Positions 1-7,080 of a stretch of DNA of 57,936 nucleotides are shown here, piece by piece. This stretch comes from Streptomyces sporangiiformans (lineage in GTDB: Bacteria > Actinomycetota > Actinomycetes > Streptomycetales > Streptomycetaceae), in contig NZ_VCHX02000142.1 of the NCBI RefSeq assembly GCF_005768555.2, forward strand, positions 1 to 57,936, written 5' to 3'. The notes beneath the pieces were generated by a model. It was not told where the DNA came from, did not search any database, and saw only the letters and a program-made list of their open reading frames with translations. The position numbers were made by a program, and so were the translations under genes. The stretch's first letter is position 1. Every line of letters starts with the position of its first letter.

Positions 1-1
1 C

Positions 2-1372
2 GCCGTCGCGGGCACCGGCCGGCACAGCGGTGCGCCCGACACCGGGCCGGTGCGGCTGGCCGGTGTCCAGGTGCCCATCGGGCCCGGCCCGCGCGTCGCC
101 GACGCCCGGGCCGCCGCCGTGAAGGCACCTCCTCCCGAGGCGGGGCTCGCCGCCTCCTGGTCCCGGCCACGTCCCGGTGTCAACGGCGCCGACCCCGCCG
201 TGTCCGCGCCCGCGCCCGTGGCCGCTCCCGAACCCGATGCCGGCGCGTCCTGGCGGCCGTGGCGCTTCCGCATGTCGAACGATGTGTGGGGCACGCCCGC
301 CGTCGCCGGCGACCTCGTCTACGTCACCTCCTTCGAGGTCCACGCCCTGGACGTGGCCACCGGCCGGCGCCGCTTCAAGACGCGGGACGTCGCCTGGTCG
401 ATGGCCGTCGCGGACGGCCGTATCCACGCCTCCGACGGACCCACCCTCTTCGCCCTGGACGCCCGCGAGGGCACTGACCTGTGGCGGCTGGCGACCGACG
501 CCTGGGTGTACTCGCTCAAGGCCGACCACGGCACCGTCGTCACCGGCACCCGCGGCGGCGGCGTACAGGCCTGGGAGGCCTCGGGCGGTCAGAAGCTGTG
601 GGAGATCACCGGAGCCCAGACCGACTTCGAGTCGCCCGAGGCCGGACCGGTCGTCCAGGACGGCACGGTGTACGTGTGGCAGGACGCCCGCCTGCGCGCC
701 CTCGAAGCGCGCACGGGCGAGGAGCGTTGGTCGTACCCCATCGGCGACGCGGCCTCCTGCGGCGGCGTCCCGGTCCGCCTCACCCAGGCCGACGACGGAT
801 ATGTGTACGTGTCCGCCGGCACCCGTGTCCTCGCCATCGACATCGCCGGCGGGCACGTCCGCTGGCACTTCGAGGCGCCCGCGGTGTTCCTCAGCCCGCC
901 CACGTTCGCGCCCGGCCCGGCGGTCACGGGCGGCGGGGTCTACCTCGCCGACTACCTCGGCACGGTGTACGCCCTCGACGCCACCGACGGCCGCGACCGC
1001 TGGCGCATCGCCACGGAGTCCCGCGCCTCGATCGACCCGGTCCTCGTCTCGGCCGGGCACGTCCACGTGGGCAGCGGCAAGGGCCTCTACACACTGGACG
1101 CGGTCACCGGCACCCCGAAGTGGCGCTTCCAGGCGGGCGGCGAGATCGTGGGCGCGCCCGCGGTCGCCGACGGCCGCATCCACTTCGGCTCCTCGGACCA
1201 CCTCCTCTACACCCTGAAGGCCGACGACGGCCGCCTGCGCTGGAAGCTCGCCACCGGGGGCGAGATCACCGGGGCGCCGGTCGTCAAGGACGGGGTCGTG
1301 TACGCCTGTAGCAAGGACCGGTGCGTGTACGCGCTGGACGCGGAGAAGGGGACGGGGACGGCGCGCACGTAA
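2..1372 (+). CDS. afsK: AfsK C-terminal part (PQQ-type beta-propeller of Ser/Thr kinase), 5' truncated by window edge
   Basis: The reading frame is open from the first bases of the window, so the gene begins outside it; 456 codons are visible. The protein is a run of beta-propeller repeats of the PQQ/BamB type, each with a 'VYALDAxxG..RW' core (for example around residues 95-110, 300-320 and 430-445). No kinase motif lies in the visible part. In S. coelicolor, AfsK is a membrane-associated Ser/Thr kinase of about 800 residues with an N-terminal kinase domain and a C-terminal propeller, and it phosphorylates AfsR. I call it afsK because afsS and afsR lie a few kb away. A propeller alone would also fit other Streptomyces kinases, so the name rests on synteny. 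Confidence 0.8.
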   Translation, partial: AVAGTGRHSGAPDTGPVRLAGVQVPIGPGPRVADARAAAVKAPPPEAGLAASWSRPRPGVNGADPAVSAPAPVAAPEPDAGASWRPWRFRMSNDVWGTPAVAGDLVYVTSFEVHALDVATGRRRFKTRDVAWSMAVADGRIHASDGPTLFALDAREGTDLWRLATDAWVYSLKADHGTVVTGTRGGGVQAWEASGGQKLWEITGAQTDFESPEAGPVVQDGTVYVWQDARLRALEARTGEERWSYPIGDAASCGGVPVRLTQADDGYVYVSAGTRVLAIDIAGGHVRWHFEAPAVFLSPPTFAPGPAVTGGGVYLADYLGTVYALDATDGRDRWRIATESRASIDPVLVSAGHVHVGSGKGLYTLDAVTGTPKWRFQAGGEIVGAPAVADGRIHFGSSDHLLYTLKADDGRLRWKLATGGEITGAPVVKDGVVYACSKDRCVYALDAEKGTGTART

Positions 1373-1477
1373 CCGCACCCGGCACGGCGCCAGGGCCACG
1401 GGCCACGGGCCACGGGCTACGGCGCACTGGGCACGGCGCACGGGCTACTGGGGCACCACGGGGTGGGCGGCCGGGCC

Positions 1478-2188
1478 TCAGCCGCGGTCCGGCGGCGGTC
1501 GCGGCCACGTCTGCGTCGGAGCGTCCTCGTCCGGGCCGCCGGTCGGGCCGTCGGGCTCCCGGCGCGGCAGGCCGGGAGGGCCAGGCGGGCCAGGCGGGCC
1601 GGTCGGACCTTCGTCGTCGGTCGTCGGAGCCGTCGGCTCCCCGGCCTCTCGGGGCTCTCGGGGCTCCTCCGGCTCATGGAGCTCAGAGGACTCATAGGGC
1701 TCATAGGACTCAGGGTGCTCCACAGGAGTGAGATACCCCCTGCGTCCCTTGACGTGTTTGCCGCGCCCGCCGCGCCCGCGCATGAACACGGCCCCGAGCA
1801 GCAGCAGCACCCCGCCTCCGAAGGCGAGCGCCGTTCCCACGCCCAGTCCGTTCGCCTGCTCTCCCGAGATGGTGAAGCTGCCCTCGACCAGCCCGATCCG
1901 GACCATCCACAAAATGGTGAAGCCGAGGACGATCAGGCCCGCCAGGACCACCAGCACCCGCAACCGCAGCACCAGCCCGATCAGCGTGATCAGCGCCGCC
2001 ACCACGAACGGCAGGAAGAGGGAAGCGAACAGCTCGGCGCTGACGGTCGTGATTCCGGTCCCGGTGAACAGATCCTCGAGGCGGTAGTACTGACCGTCCC
2101 GGCCGTTGTACCAGGCCTGGAAGGGGCTCCATACGGCGGCCGCCGCTCCGATGAGAGCGAGTACCTGCCCGAGTACGTTGCGGACCAT
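1478..2188 (-). CDS. Membrane protein with proline-rich acidic tail
   Basis: 236 residues, ATG start with a GGAGG box about 7 bases upstream. About four hydrophobic segments fill the N-terminal 140 residues (near 5-20, 55-72, 75-98 and 115-137). A short RGRGGRGKHVKGRRG basic stretch follows, then a disordered tail rich in Glu, Pro and Gly that contains a collagen-like GPPGPPGPPG run. It faces afsK tail to tail. It probably corresponds to the uncharacterised gene that sits between afsK and afsS in S. coelicolor, which is inference from position. No enzymatic motif is recognised. Confidence 0.75.
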   Translation of the reverse strand: MVRNVLGQVLALIGAAAAVWSPFQAWYNGRDGQYYRLEDLFTGTGITTVSAELFASLFLPFVVAALITLIGLVLRLRVLVVLAGLIVLGFTILWMVRIGLVEGSFTISGEQANGLGVGTALAFGGGVLLLLGAVFMRGRGGRGKHVKGRRGYLTPVEHPESYEPYESSELHEPEEPREPREAGEPTAPTTDDEGPTGPPGPPGPPGLPRREPDGPTGGPDEDAPTQTWPRPPPDRG

Positions 2189-2282
2189 ACGCGGACCTCC
2201 GTTTTTCCCGGCTCCCGCTCCAGACGCTACGCCGGGCGGACGGCCCCCGCCATGCGACGGTTACTGTCCGTGACTCACGGGC

Positions 2283-3059
2283 TCACCGGACCCGGAAGTC
2301 GGAACGGCGCGTACGGAAGAGTTCCGCTTGCCGCTCGCCCGGCAGATTGCCGAGCGAGACGAGCTGCGGCGCGTACGTGAGCGCATGGGCGCGCGCCGCC
2401 TCCTTCGCCGCCCAGAGGGCTCGTACCGTGCCCTGGACGGCCTCGGGCGGATGGGACGCGATGACGGCGGCCGCTTCCCGGGCAGCGTCCAGCGCCCCGC
2501 CGGGCGCGGTGAGCTCGGACACGAGCCCGATCTCGTACGCCCGTCGCGCCGAGATCCGTTCGGCCGATCCCATCAAGGCCATCCGCGCGACCTCCCCGAA
2601 CGGCATCCGCTGCGCCATGTAGACCGATTCGTACGCGCTGACCATGCCGTACGTCGTATGCGGATCGAAGAAGGCGGCCGTTTCGTCGGCGACGACGAAC
2701 TCGCTCTCGCCCAGCAGATAGAAGGCCCCGCCACAGGCCATCCCGTGCACGGCGGCGATGACGGGCTTCCACAGGTCGTTCGCCTTGGGCCCGATCGTGT
2801 CGAGCGGATCGTCCACCATGTACGGCGAGTTGGGCTGCCGCACCTCGACGCTCCGGTCGAGCCCCGTGCAGAAAGCCCGCTCGCCGGCGCCCGTGAGGAC
2901 GACCGCGCGGATGGCGTCGTCGTACCTGAACTCCCGCCAGGCGGCGGTCAGTTCACAGGCCATGTCGAGGTCGATCGCGTTGAGCTTCGCGGGCCGGTCG
3001 AGGGTGAGCACGGCGACGCCGGTGTCCTTGTCGGTGGTGATACGCAGGGAGGAGGTCAT
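2283..3059 (-). CDS. Enoyl-CoA hydratase/isomerase family protein
   Basis: 258 residues with a crotonase fold: N-terminal 'VAVLTLDRPAKLNAID', the oxyanion-hole region 'GAGERAFCTGLD' and the second oxyanion glycine in 'VHGMACGGAFYLLG'. The general-base glutamates are not obvious in the usual places, so hydratase versus isomerase or other crotonase chemistry is open. The start is the ATG that overlaps the stop of the DUF35 gene (ATGA, four bases shared), which implies translational coupling. It is the third gene of a minus-strand operon, thiolase > DUF35 > crotonase, read from a promoter that carries a CTGAC-N5-GTCAG site. Likely role: hydration, isomerisation or cleavage of an acyl-CoA intermediate. 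Confidence 0.88.
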   Translation of the reverse strand: MTSSLRITTDKDTGVAVLTLDRPAKLNAIDLDMACELTAAWREFRYDDAIRAVVLTGAGERAFCTGLDRSVEVRQPNSPYMVDDPLDTIGPKANDLWKPVIAAVHGMACGGAFYLLGESEFVVADETAAFFDPHTTYGMVSAYESVYMAQRMPFGEVARMALMGSAERISARRAYEIGLVSELTAPGGALDAAREAAAVIASHPPEAVQGTVRALWAAKEAARAHALTYAPQLVSLGNLPGERQAELFRTRRSDFRVR

Positions 3060-3556
3060 GGCCGCTCCAGTACCCACTGCGGCAGCGGCCCTGCGCCGCC
3101 TCCGTCGTCTGCGCCGTCTCCTCCGTCTTTGCCGTCCCTGCCGTGTCCGCCCTTTCCGCCCTGTCCGCCGTGTCCGAAGACCACCTGCACTTTGGCGCCG
3201 ATCCGAATGCGCTCCGCCGGAACGGAGTTCAGCGGAGCGCCGGGACCGCTGACGAGATTCCCGACCAGCCGAATCCGGGGGGCCTCCGCCAGCTCGACCA
3301 CGATGACGCCGTACGGGGCCTGTTCGGCGTAGTCGGGCAGGAGCGGCGGATGCGGGACGACGTACGACCAGATACGTCCCTTTCCGCTCATCCTCCGCCA
3401 CTCGCTCTCGAAGGACTGGCAGTGGGGGCAGCAGGGGCGGGGCGGGAAGCGGAGCTCGCCGCAGTCCTGCCGGGCGCAGGCCTGGATGCGCAGTTCGCCC
3501 CGGGCGGCGTACTCCCAGAAGGGGGCGCCGTCGTCGTCCACGACCGGTGTCAGCAT
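3056..3556 (-). CDS. Zn-ribbon OB-fold (DUF35) protein, partner of thiolase-like protein
   Basis: 166 residues. The N-terminal rubredoxin-like zinc ribbon shows CARQDC and CCPHC cysteine pairs (residues about 27-45). An OB-fold follows with the 'YGVIVVELAE..RLVGNLV' strand pattern. DUF35 proteins form heteromers with thiolase-superfamily lipid-transfer proteins; in steroid side-chain degradation the pair Ltp2-ChsH2(DUF35) is a retro-aldolase. Here it lies 9 bases after the thiolase-like gene, and its stop overlaps the crotonase start. Oddity: just before the conserved C-terminal end (PLPQWVLERP) there is a 30-residue Gly/Asp/Lys-rich low-complexity insert, encoded by a CCGTC/CCGCC-like microsatellite at about 3090-3175. 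Confidence 0.88.
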   Translation of the reverse strand: MLTPVVDDDGAPFWEYAARGELRIQACARQDCGELRFPPRPCCPHCQSFESEWRRMSGKGRIWSYVVPHPPLLPDYAEQAPYGVIVVELAEAPRIRLVGNLVSGPGAPLNSVPAERIRIGAKVQVVFGHGGQGGKGGHGRDGKDGGDGADDGGGAGPLPQWVLERP

Positions 3557-3565
3557 GTCGGCTCC

Positions 3566-4723
3566 TCAGCTCCTCAGGAGTAGGGCGGATGTCGGCACGC
3601 CCTCGCCCGCCGTGACCAGGCAGGTCGCGGCGTCAGGGACCTGCGCGGTGCTGGTTCCGCGCAACTGCTTCACGCCCTCGTTGATGAGGTTGAAGCCATG
3701 GACGTACGCCTCGGAGAGCCCGCCTCCGCTGGTGTTGACCGGGAGCCGTCCGCCGATTTCGAGGGCGCCGCCTTCGGTGAAGGCCCCGCCCTCGCCCCTC
3801 CCGCAGAAGCCGTACCCCTCCAGGGAGAGCGGGATGAGTGCGGTGAAGGCGTCGTATATCTGGGCGACGTCCACGTCGCCCGGCGCGAAGTCGGCGTGTT
3901 TCCACAGGTGGCGGGCGGCGGTCCAGGCCGGGCCGGTGAGCGGGTCGTCGTTCCAGTAGTTGACCATGCCGTGGTGCTGGGCGGGCAGGCCCTGGCCGGC
4001 GGAGTGGACGTACACGGGTCGGCGTCGGCAGTCGCGGGCCCGTTCCTTCGACACGATCACGCAGGCCAACGCCCCGTCCGTCTCCAGGCAGTTGTCGAAG
4101 AGGCAGAGGGGTTCGCTGATCCAGCGGGAGGTCATGTACATCTCGCGGGTGAGCGGGCGCTCGTACATGATCGCGGCGGGGTTCTGGTTGGCCCGGTTCC
4201 GGCAGGCGAGGGCGACGTTGAACAAGTGATCCCGGGTGGCGCCGTACTCGTGCATGTAGCGGCGGGTGAGCATGGCGATCTCGTCGGCGGGGCGGAGGAG
4301 CCCGAAGGGGCGGGTCCACTGGGCCGGGGTGGGCAGTTGGACGGTGGTGTTCTTCCACGGCCGTGGGCCGGAGCCCCGTTTCCGCGACCGCCAGGCGACA
4401 CCGACCGTGGCCTGCCCGGTGGCGATGGCGGTGGCGAGATGGGCGACGGTGGCGCAGGAACCGCCGCCGCCGTACCCCACTTTGCTGAAGAAGGTGAGAT
4501 CGCCGGCGCCGATGGACTTGGCCAGCTCGACCTCGTCCGTCTCCTCCATGGTGTAGGAGGCGAGAGCGTCGACTTCGCTCGGGGCGATCCCGGCGTCGTC
4601 GAGCGCGGCGAGAACGGCACGGCAGGCCAACGTCTTCTCGGACTCCGGGAGTTGTTTGGCGAAGGCGGTCTGACCGATCCCGACGACGGCCGTCGCGTCC
4701 TTGAGTCCCGCGAGTCCTGCCAT
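3566..4723 (-). CDS. Thiolase-superfamily lipid-transfer protein (Ltp-like, possible retro-aldolase)
   Basis: 385 residues with the thiolase-like SCP2/lipid-transfer layout: 'VVGIGQTAF' at the N terminus, 'GGGGSCATVAHLATAIATG' near residue 90, 'IYDAFT' near 290 and 'NTSGGGLSEAYVHGF' near 335. The usual C-terminal thiolase motifs (GHP, CxGGG) are replaced by tyrosine-bearing 'YDAFT' and 'SEAYVHG', as in Ltp proteins that act as aldolases. I choose ATG at 4723 rather than GTG at 4729, because the GGAGG box leaves 9 bases before the ATG but only 3 before the GTG. It is first in an operon with DUF35 and crotonase genes. The promoter region holds CTGAC-N5-GTCAG at 4757-4771. The substrate is unknown; carbon-carbon cleavage of a CoA ester is inferred from the family. 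Confidence 0.88.
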   Translation of the reverse strand: MAGLAGLKDATAVVGIGQTAFAKQLPESEKTLACRAVLAALDDAGIAPSEVDALASYTMEETDEVELAKSIGAGDLTFFSKVGYGGGGSCATVAHLATAIATGQATVGVAWRSRKRGSGPRPWKNTTVQLPTPAQWTRPFGLLRPADEIAMLTRRYMHEYGATRDHLFNVALACRNRANQNPAAIMYERPLTREMYMTSRWISEPLCLFDNCLETDGALACVIVSKERARDCRRRPVYVHSAGQGLPAQHHGMVNYWNDDPLTGPAWTAARHLWKHADFAPGDVDVAQIYDAFTALIPLSLEGYGFCGRGEGGAFTEGGALEIGGRLPVNTSGGGLSEAYVHGFNLINEGVKQLRGTSTAQVPDAATCLVTAGEGVPTSALLLRS

Positions 4724-4756
4724 GGGCACGCACCTCCGCTGCTGGAGTCCGCACTG

Positions 4757-4771
4757 CTGACAGTGCGTCAG
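4757..4771. promoter_or_regulatory. Operator-like palindrome CTGAC-N5-GTCAG (thiolase operon)
   Basis: CTGACAGTGCGTCAG, 33 bases upstream of the thiolase-like ATG at 4723. It is one of nine related sites in this window, all ahead of catabolic genes. The short half-site palindrome is typical of TetR-family repressors, but which protein binds is not known. Confidence 0.8.
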
Positions 4772-4783
4772 GCTACAGCTAAT

Positions 4784-4798
4784 CTGACGGTCAGTCAG
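4784..4798. promoter_or_regulatory. Operator-like palindrome CTGAC-N5-GTCAG (acyl-CoA ligase)
   Basis: CTGACGGTCAGTCAG, 65 bases upstream of the acyl-CoA ligase ATG at 4864. Together with the site at 4757 it gives each arm of the divergent promoter its own copy. Confidence 0.8.
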
Positions 4799-4863
4799 CT
4801 AGTGGCGGGTAGTGACGGTGGTGGCGGCAGCGGTATGTGAGCCCATCGGAAGGGAGGCGCGCG

Positions 4864-6480
4864 ATGCGCGAGGACTTGGTGCGCGGGGACTTGGAGTGGG
4901 GGAGCATCCCGGGGCTGGTCCGGTCGGCGGCCGAGCGGTACGGCGATACCGAGGCGGTCGTGGACGGGCGTACACGCGTCTCGTACGCGGATCTGGGCGC
5001 GCGCGTGGAGCGAGCCGCGGCGGCCTGCATCGCGAACGGTGTCCAGGCCGGCGACCGGGTCGCGATCTGGGCGCCGAACTCGCTGGACTGGATCGTCTCG
5101 GCGCTGGGCGCCGTGTCCGCCGGGGCGGTGCTCGTGCCGCTGAACACGCGTTTCAAGGGGACGGAGGCGGCGTACGTCCTGTCGCGCAGCCGAGCGCGGC
5201 TGCTCTTCGTGACCGGTACGTTCCTGGGGACGTCGTACGTGGCGTCCTTGCGGCGGGCCGCCGCGGAGGGGCCGGGCGCCGGGCCTCTGCCGGGCCTTCC
5301 CCATCTGGATCAGGTGGTGGTGCTGTCCGACGACGCGCCGCCGGACTTCCGCACCTGGAAGGACTTCCTGGCCGACGGAGACGCCGTCGCGGACGCGGTG
5401 GTGCGCAACCGCTGGGCGGCCCTGTCGCCGGGCTCCCCCTCGGACATCATCTTCACCTCGGGCACGACCGGCCGCCCCAAGGGCGCGGTGATCACGCACG
5501 CGCAGAGCCTGCGCGCGTACGCCGTCTGGTCCGACCTGGCGGGACTGCGCGAGGGCGACCGCTACCTGATCGTGAACCCCTTCTTCCACACCTTCGGCTA
5601 CAAGGCGGGCGTGGTGGCCTGCCTGATGCGGGGCGCGACGATGATCCCGCAGCCGGTGTTCAACGTGGACACGGCGCTGGCGAACATAGCCTCGGAGCGC
5701 ATCTCGGTCCTGCCCGGCCCACCGACGCTCCACCAGGCCCTCCTGGACCACCCGTCCCGTGACGCGTACGACCTCTCGGCGCTGCGGCTGGTGGTGACGG
5801 GCGCGGCCGTCGTCCCGCTCCAACTGGTGGAGCGGCTACGGACGGAACTCGGCGTGGGGACGGTACTGACCGCGTACGGCCTCTCGGAGGCCAGCGGCAT
5901 CGTGACGATGTGCCGACGCGGGGACGACGCGTCGGTGATCGCGTCGACGTCCGGCCGGGCGATTTCGGGCACGGAGGTGAAGGTGGTTTCCGCGTCCGGG
6001 GGCACGGCCCCCTTCGGATCGCCGGGAGAGGTCCTGGTCCGCGGCTTCAACGTCATGCGGGAGTACTTCGAAGACCCCACCGAGACCGCGCGGGTCCTGA
6101 CCCCGGACGGCTGGCTGCGCACGGGCGACGTCGGCGTCCTGGACGCCGCGGGCAACCTCCGTATCACCGACCGGATCAAGGACATGTTCATCGTCGGCGG
6201 CTTCAACGCGTACCCGGCGGAGATAGAGCAACTACTGCTCCTGCACCCGGGGGTGGCCGACGCGGCGGTGATCGGGGTGCCCGATCCCCGGCTGGGCGAG
6301 GTCGGGAAGGCGTTCGTGGTGCGGCGTCCCGGGGCGGTGACGACCGCCGACGACCTGATCGCCTGGTCCCGCCGCGAGATGGCGAACTACAAGGTGCCGA
6401 GGGCGGTGGAGTTCGTGGGCGAACTGCCGCGCAACGCGAGCGGGAAGGTGGTCAAGGGAGTGCTGCGGGGGCGGGTTTGA
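4864..6480 (+). CDS. Acyl-CoA synthetase (FadD3-like AMP-forming ligase)
   Basis: 538 residues, ATG with AGGGAGG upstream. ANL-superfamily motifs are complete: P-loop-like 'IIFTSGTTGRPKGA' (about residues 195-208), 'TAYGLSEASG' (A5, about 338), 'GWLRTGDVG' (about 420), the hinge 'ITDRIKDMFIVGG' and catalytic lysine 'NASGKVVKG' near the C terminus. It activates a carboxylic acid to its acyl-CoA with ATP. The overall pattern is close to FadD3-type ligases (steroid ring-derived acids) and cyclohexanecarboxylate ligases; substrate assignment is uncertain. It is divergent from the thiolase operon and shares its type of operator, so it probably supplies the CoA ester which that operon processes. 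Confidence 0.92.
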   Translation: MREDLVRGDLEWGSIPGLVRSAAERYGDTEAVVDGRTRVSYADLGARVERAAAACIANGVQAGDRVAIWAPNSLDWIVSALGAVSAGAVLVPLNTRFKGTEAAYVLSRSRARLLFVTGTFLGTSYVASLRRAAAEGPGAGPLPGLPHLDQVVVLSDDAPPDFRTWKDFLADGDAVADAVVRNRWAALSPGSPSDIIFTSGTTGRPKGAVITHAQSLRAYAVWSDLAGLREGDRYLIVNPFFHTFGYKAGVVACLMRGATMIPQPVFNVDTALANIASERISVLPGPPTLHQALLDHPSRDAYDLSALRLVVTGAAVVPLQLVERLRTELGVGTVLTAYGLSEASGIVTMCRRGDDASVIASTSGRAISGTEVKVVSASGGTAPFGSPGEVLVRGFNVMREYFEDPTETARVLTPDGWLRTGDVGVLDAAGNLRITDRIKDMFIVGGFNAYPAEIEQLLLLHPGVADAAVIGVPDPRLGEVGKAFVVRRPGAVTTADDLIAWSRREMANYKVPRAVEFVGELPRNASGKVVKGVLRGRV

Positions 6481-6545
6481 GCGCACGCCGGCGCGCCGAT
6501 GACGTGCGTTTCGTTCGTCCGATCTCGATCGGGGCGTGACAAGCC

Positions 6546-6584
6546 TCGGCCGCGGCGGCTCCCCCTCCGCGCCGCCGCGGCCGA
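6546..6584. terminator. Bidirectional terminator between acyl-CoA ligase and afsS
   Basis: Perfect 14-bp inverted repeat, TCGGCCGCGGCGGC and its complement, around an 11-base loop. It sits between the 3' ends of two convergent genes. Confidence 0.85.
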
Positions 6585-6617
6585 TCCCCGTCGGGATGAA
6601 GGTCTTTACTTGGCGTC

Positions 6618-6836
6618 CTAGCCCTTCGCGGGCGGCGTGGGCATCGGGTTGTCCATCGTCCTGATGGTGTCGTCAGCGGGCGGCGTGGGCATCGGGTTGT
6701 CCAGCGTGCTGACGTCCGAGCCCTCCGCGGGCGGGGTGGGCATCGGGTTGTCCATCGCCTTGATGGTGTCCTTGGCCCCCTCGGGCATGGGATTGTCCTG
6801 CGGTGTGGCGTCGACGTCCGTGTTCTTCTCGCTCAT
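6618..6836 (-). CDS. afsS: AfsS, small repeat protein activating antibiotic production
   Basis: 72 residues with four DNPMP units, three of them as full DNPMPTPPA repeats, separated by short acidic linkers such as 'DDTIRTM'. S. coelicolor AfsS (63 residues) has the same kind of repeats; it is the target of AfsR and raises actinorhodin and undecylprodigiosin output by an unknown mechanism. Start ATG with GGAGG upstream. The leader is about 140 bases long and the promoter at 6980-7019 carries the AfsR direct repeats. The DNA of the repeats is itself a near-perfect tandem repeat, so copy number could vary between strains. Confidence 0.95.
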   Translation of the reverse strand: MSEKNTDVDATPQDNPMPEGAKDTIKAMDNPMPTPPAEGSDVSTLDNPMPTPPADDTIRTMDNPMPTPPAKG

Positions 6837-6979
6837 ACCTTCAGTTCCTCCGCTGTGGTGACGAGTCAGGAACGTCCGCCCGGAGACTCCCCCGAGGGCC
6901 GCCGGACGGACGTCTGGAGCCGCACACTAACCGGCTGGCTCCTGGTCAGACCGTCTGCCCCCCGACGCGACGGTGTGAC

Positions 6980-7019
6980 AGGTAAGAGAGTGTCGGACGG
7001 CGATAAACGAATGCTGAAC
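6980..7019 (-). promoter_or_regulatory. afsS promoter with AfsR-type 11-nt direct repeats
   Basis: Read on the minus strand: GTTCAGCATTC (7019-7009) followed directly by GTTTATCGCCG (7008-6998), two 11-base units with GTTYA starts. The second unit supplies a -35-like GTTTAT (7008-7003); 17 bases later comes TTACCT (6985-6980) as -10. This is the layout described for AfsR activation of afsS, where AfsR covers the -35 region. The same kind of repeat is recognised by PhoP in S. coelicolor, so phosphate control is possible. Confidence 0.75.
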
Positions 7020-7080
7020 GTCCGCAAACGCCTGCTGAGAAGCCCGAGGCCCGAGGCCCCCGAGGCCCCACGCCCGTCGT

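Noticed and set aside
1385..1460. Tandem GGGCCACGG/GGGCTACGG repeats after afsK as a regulatory array
   Set aside because: Imperfect low-complexity sequence between two convergent genes; nothing shows a function.
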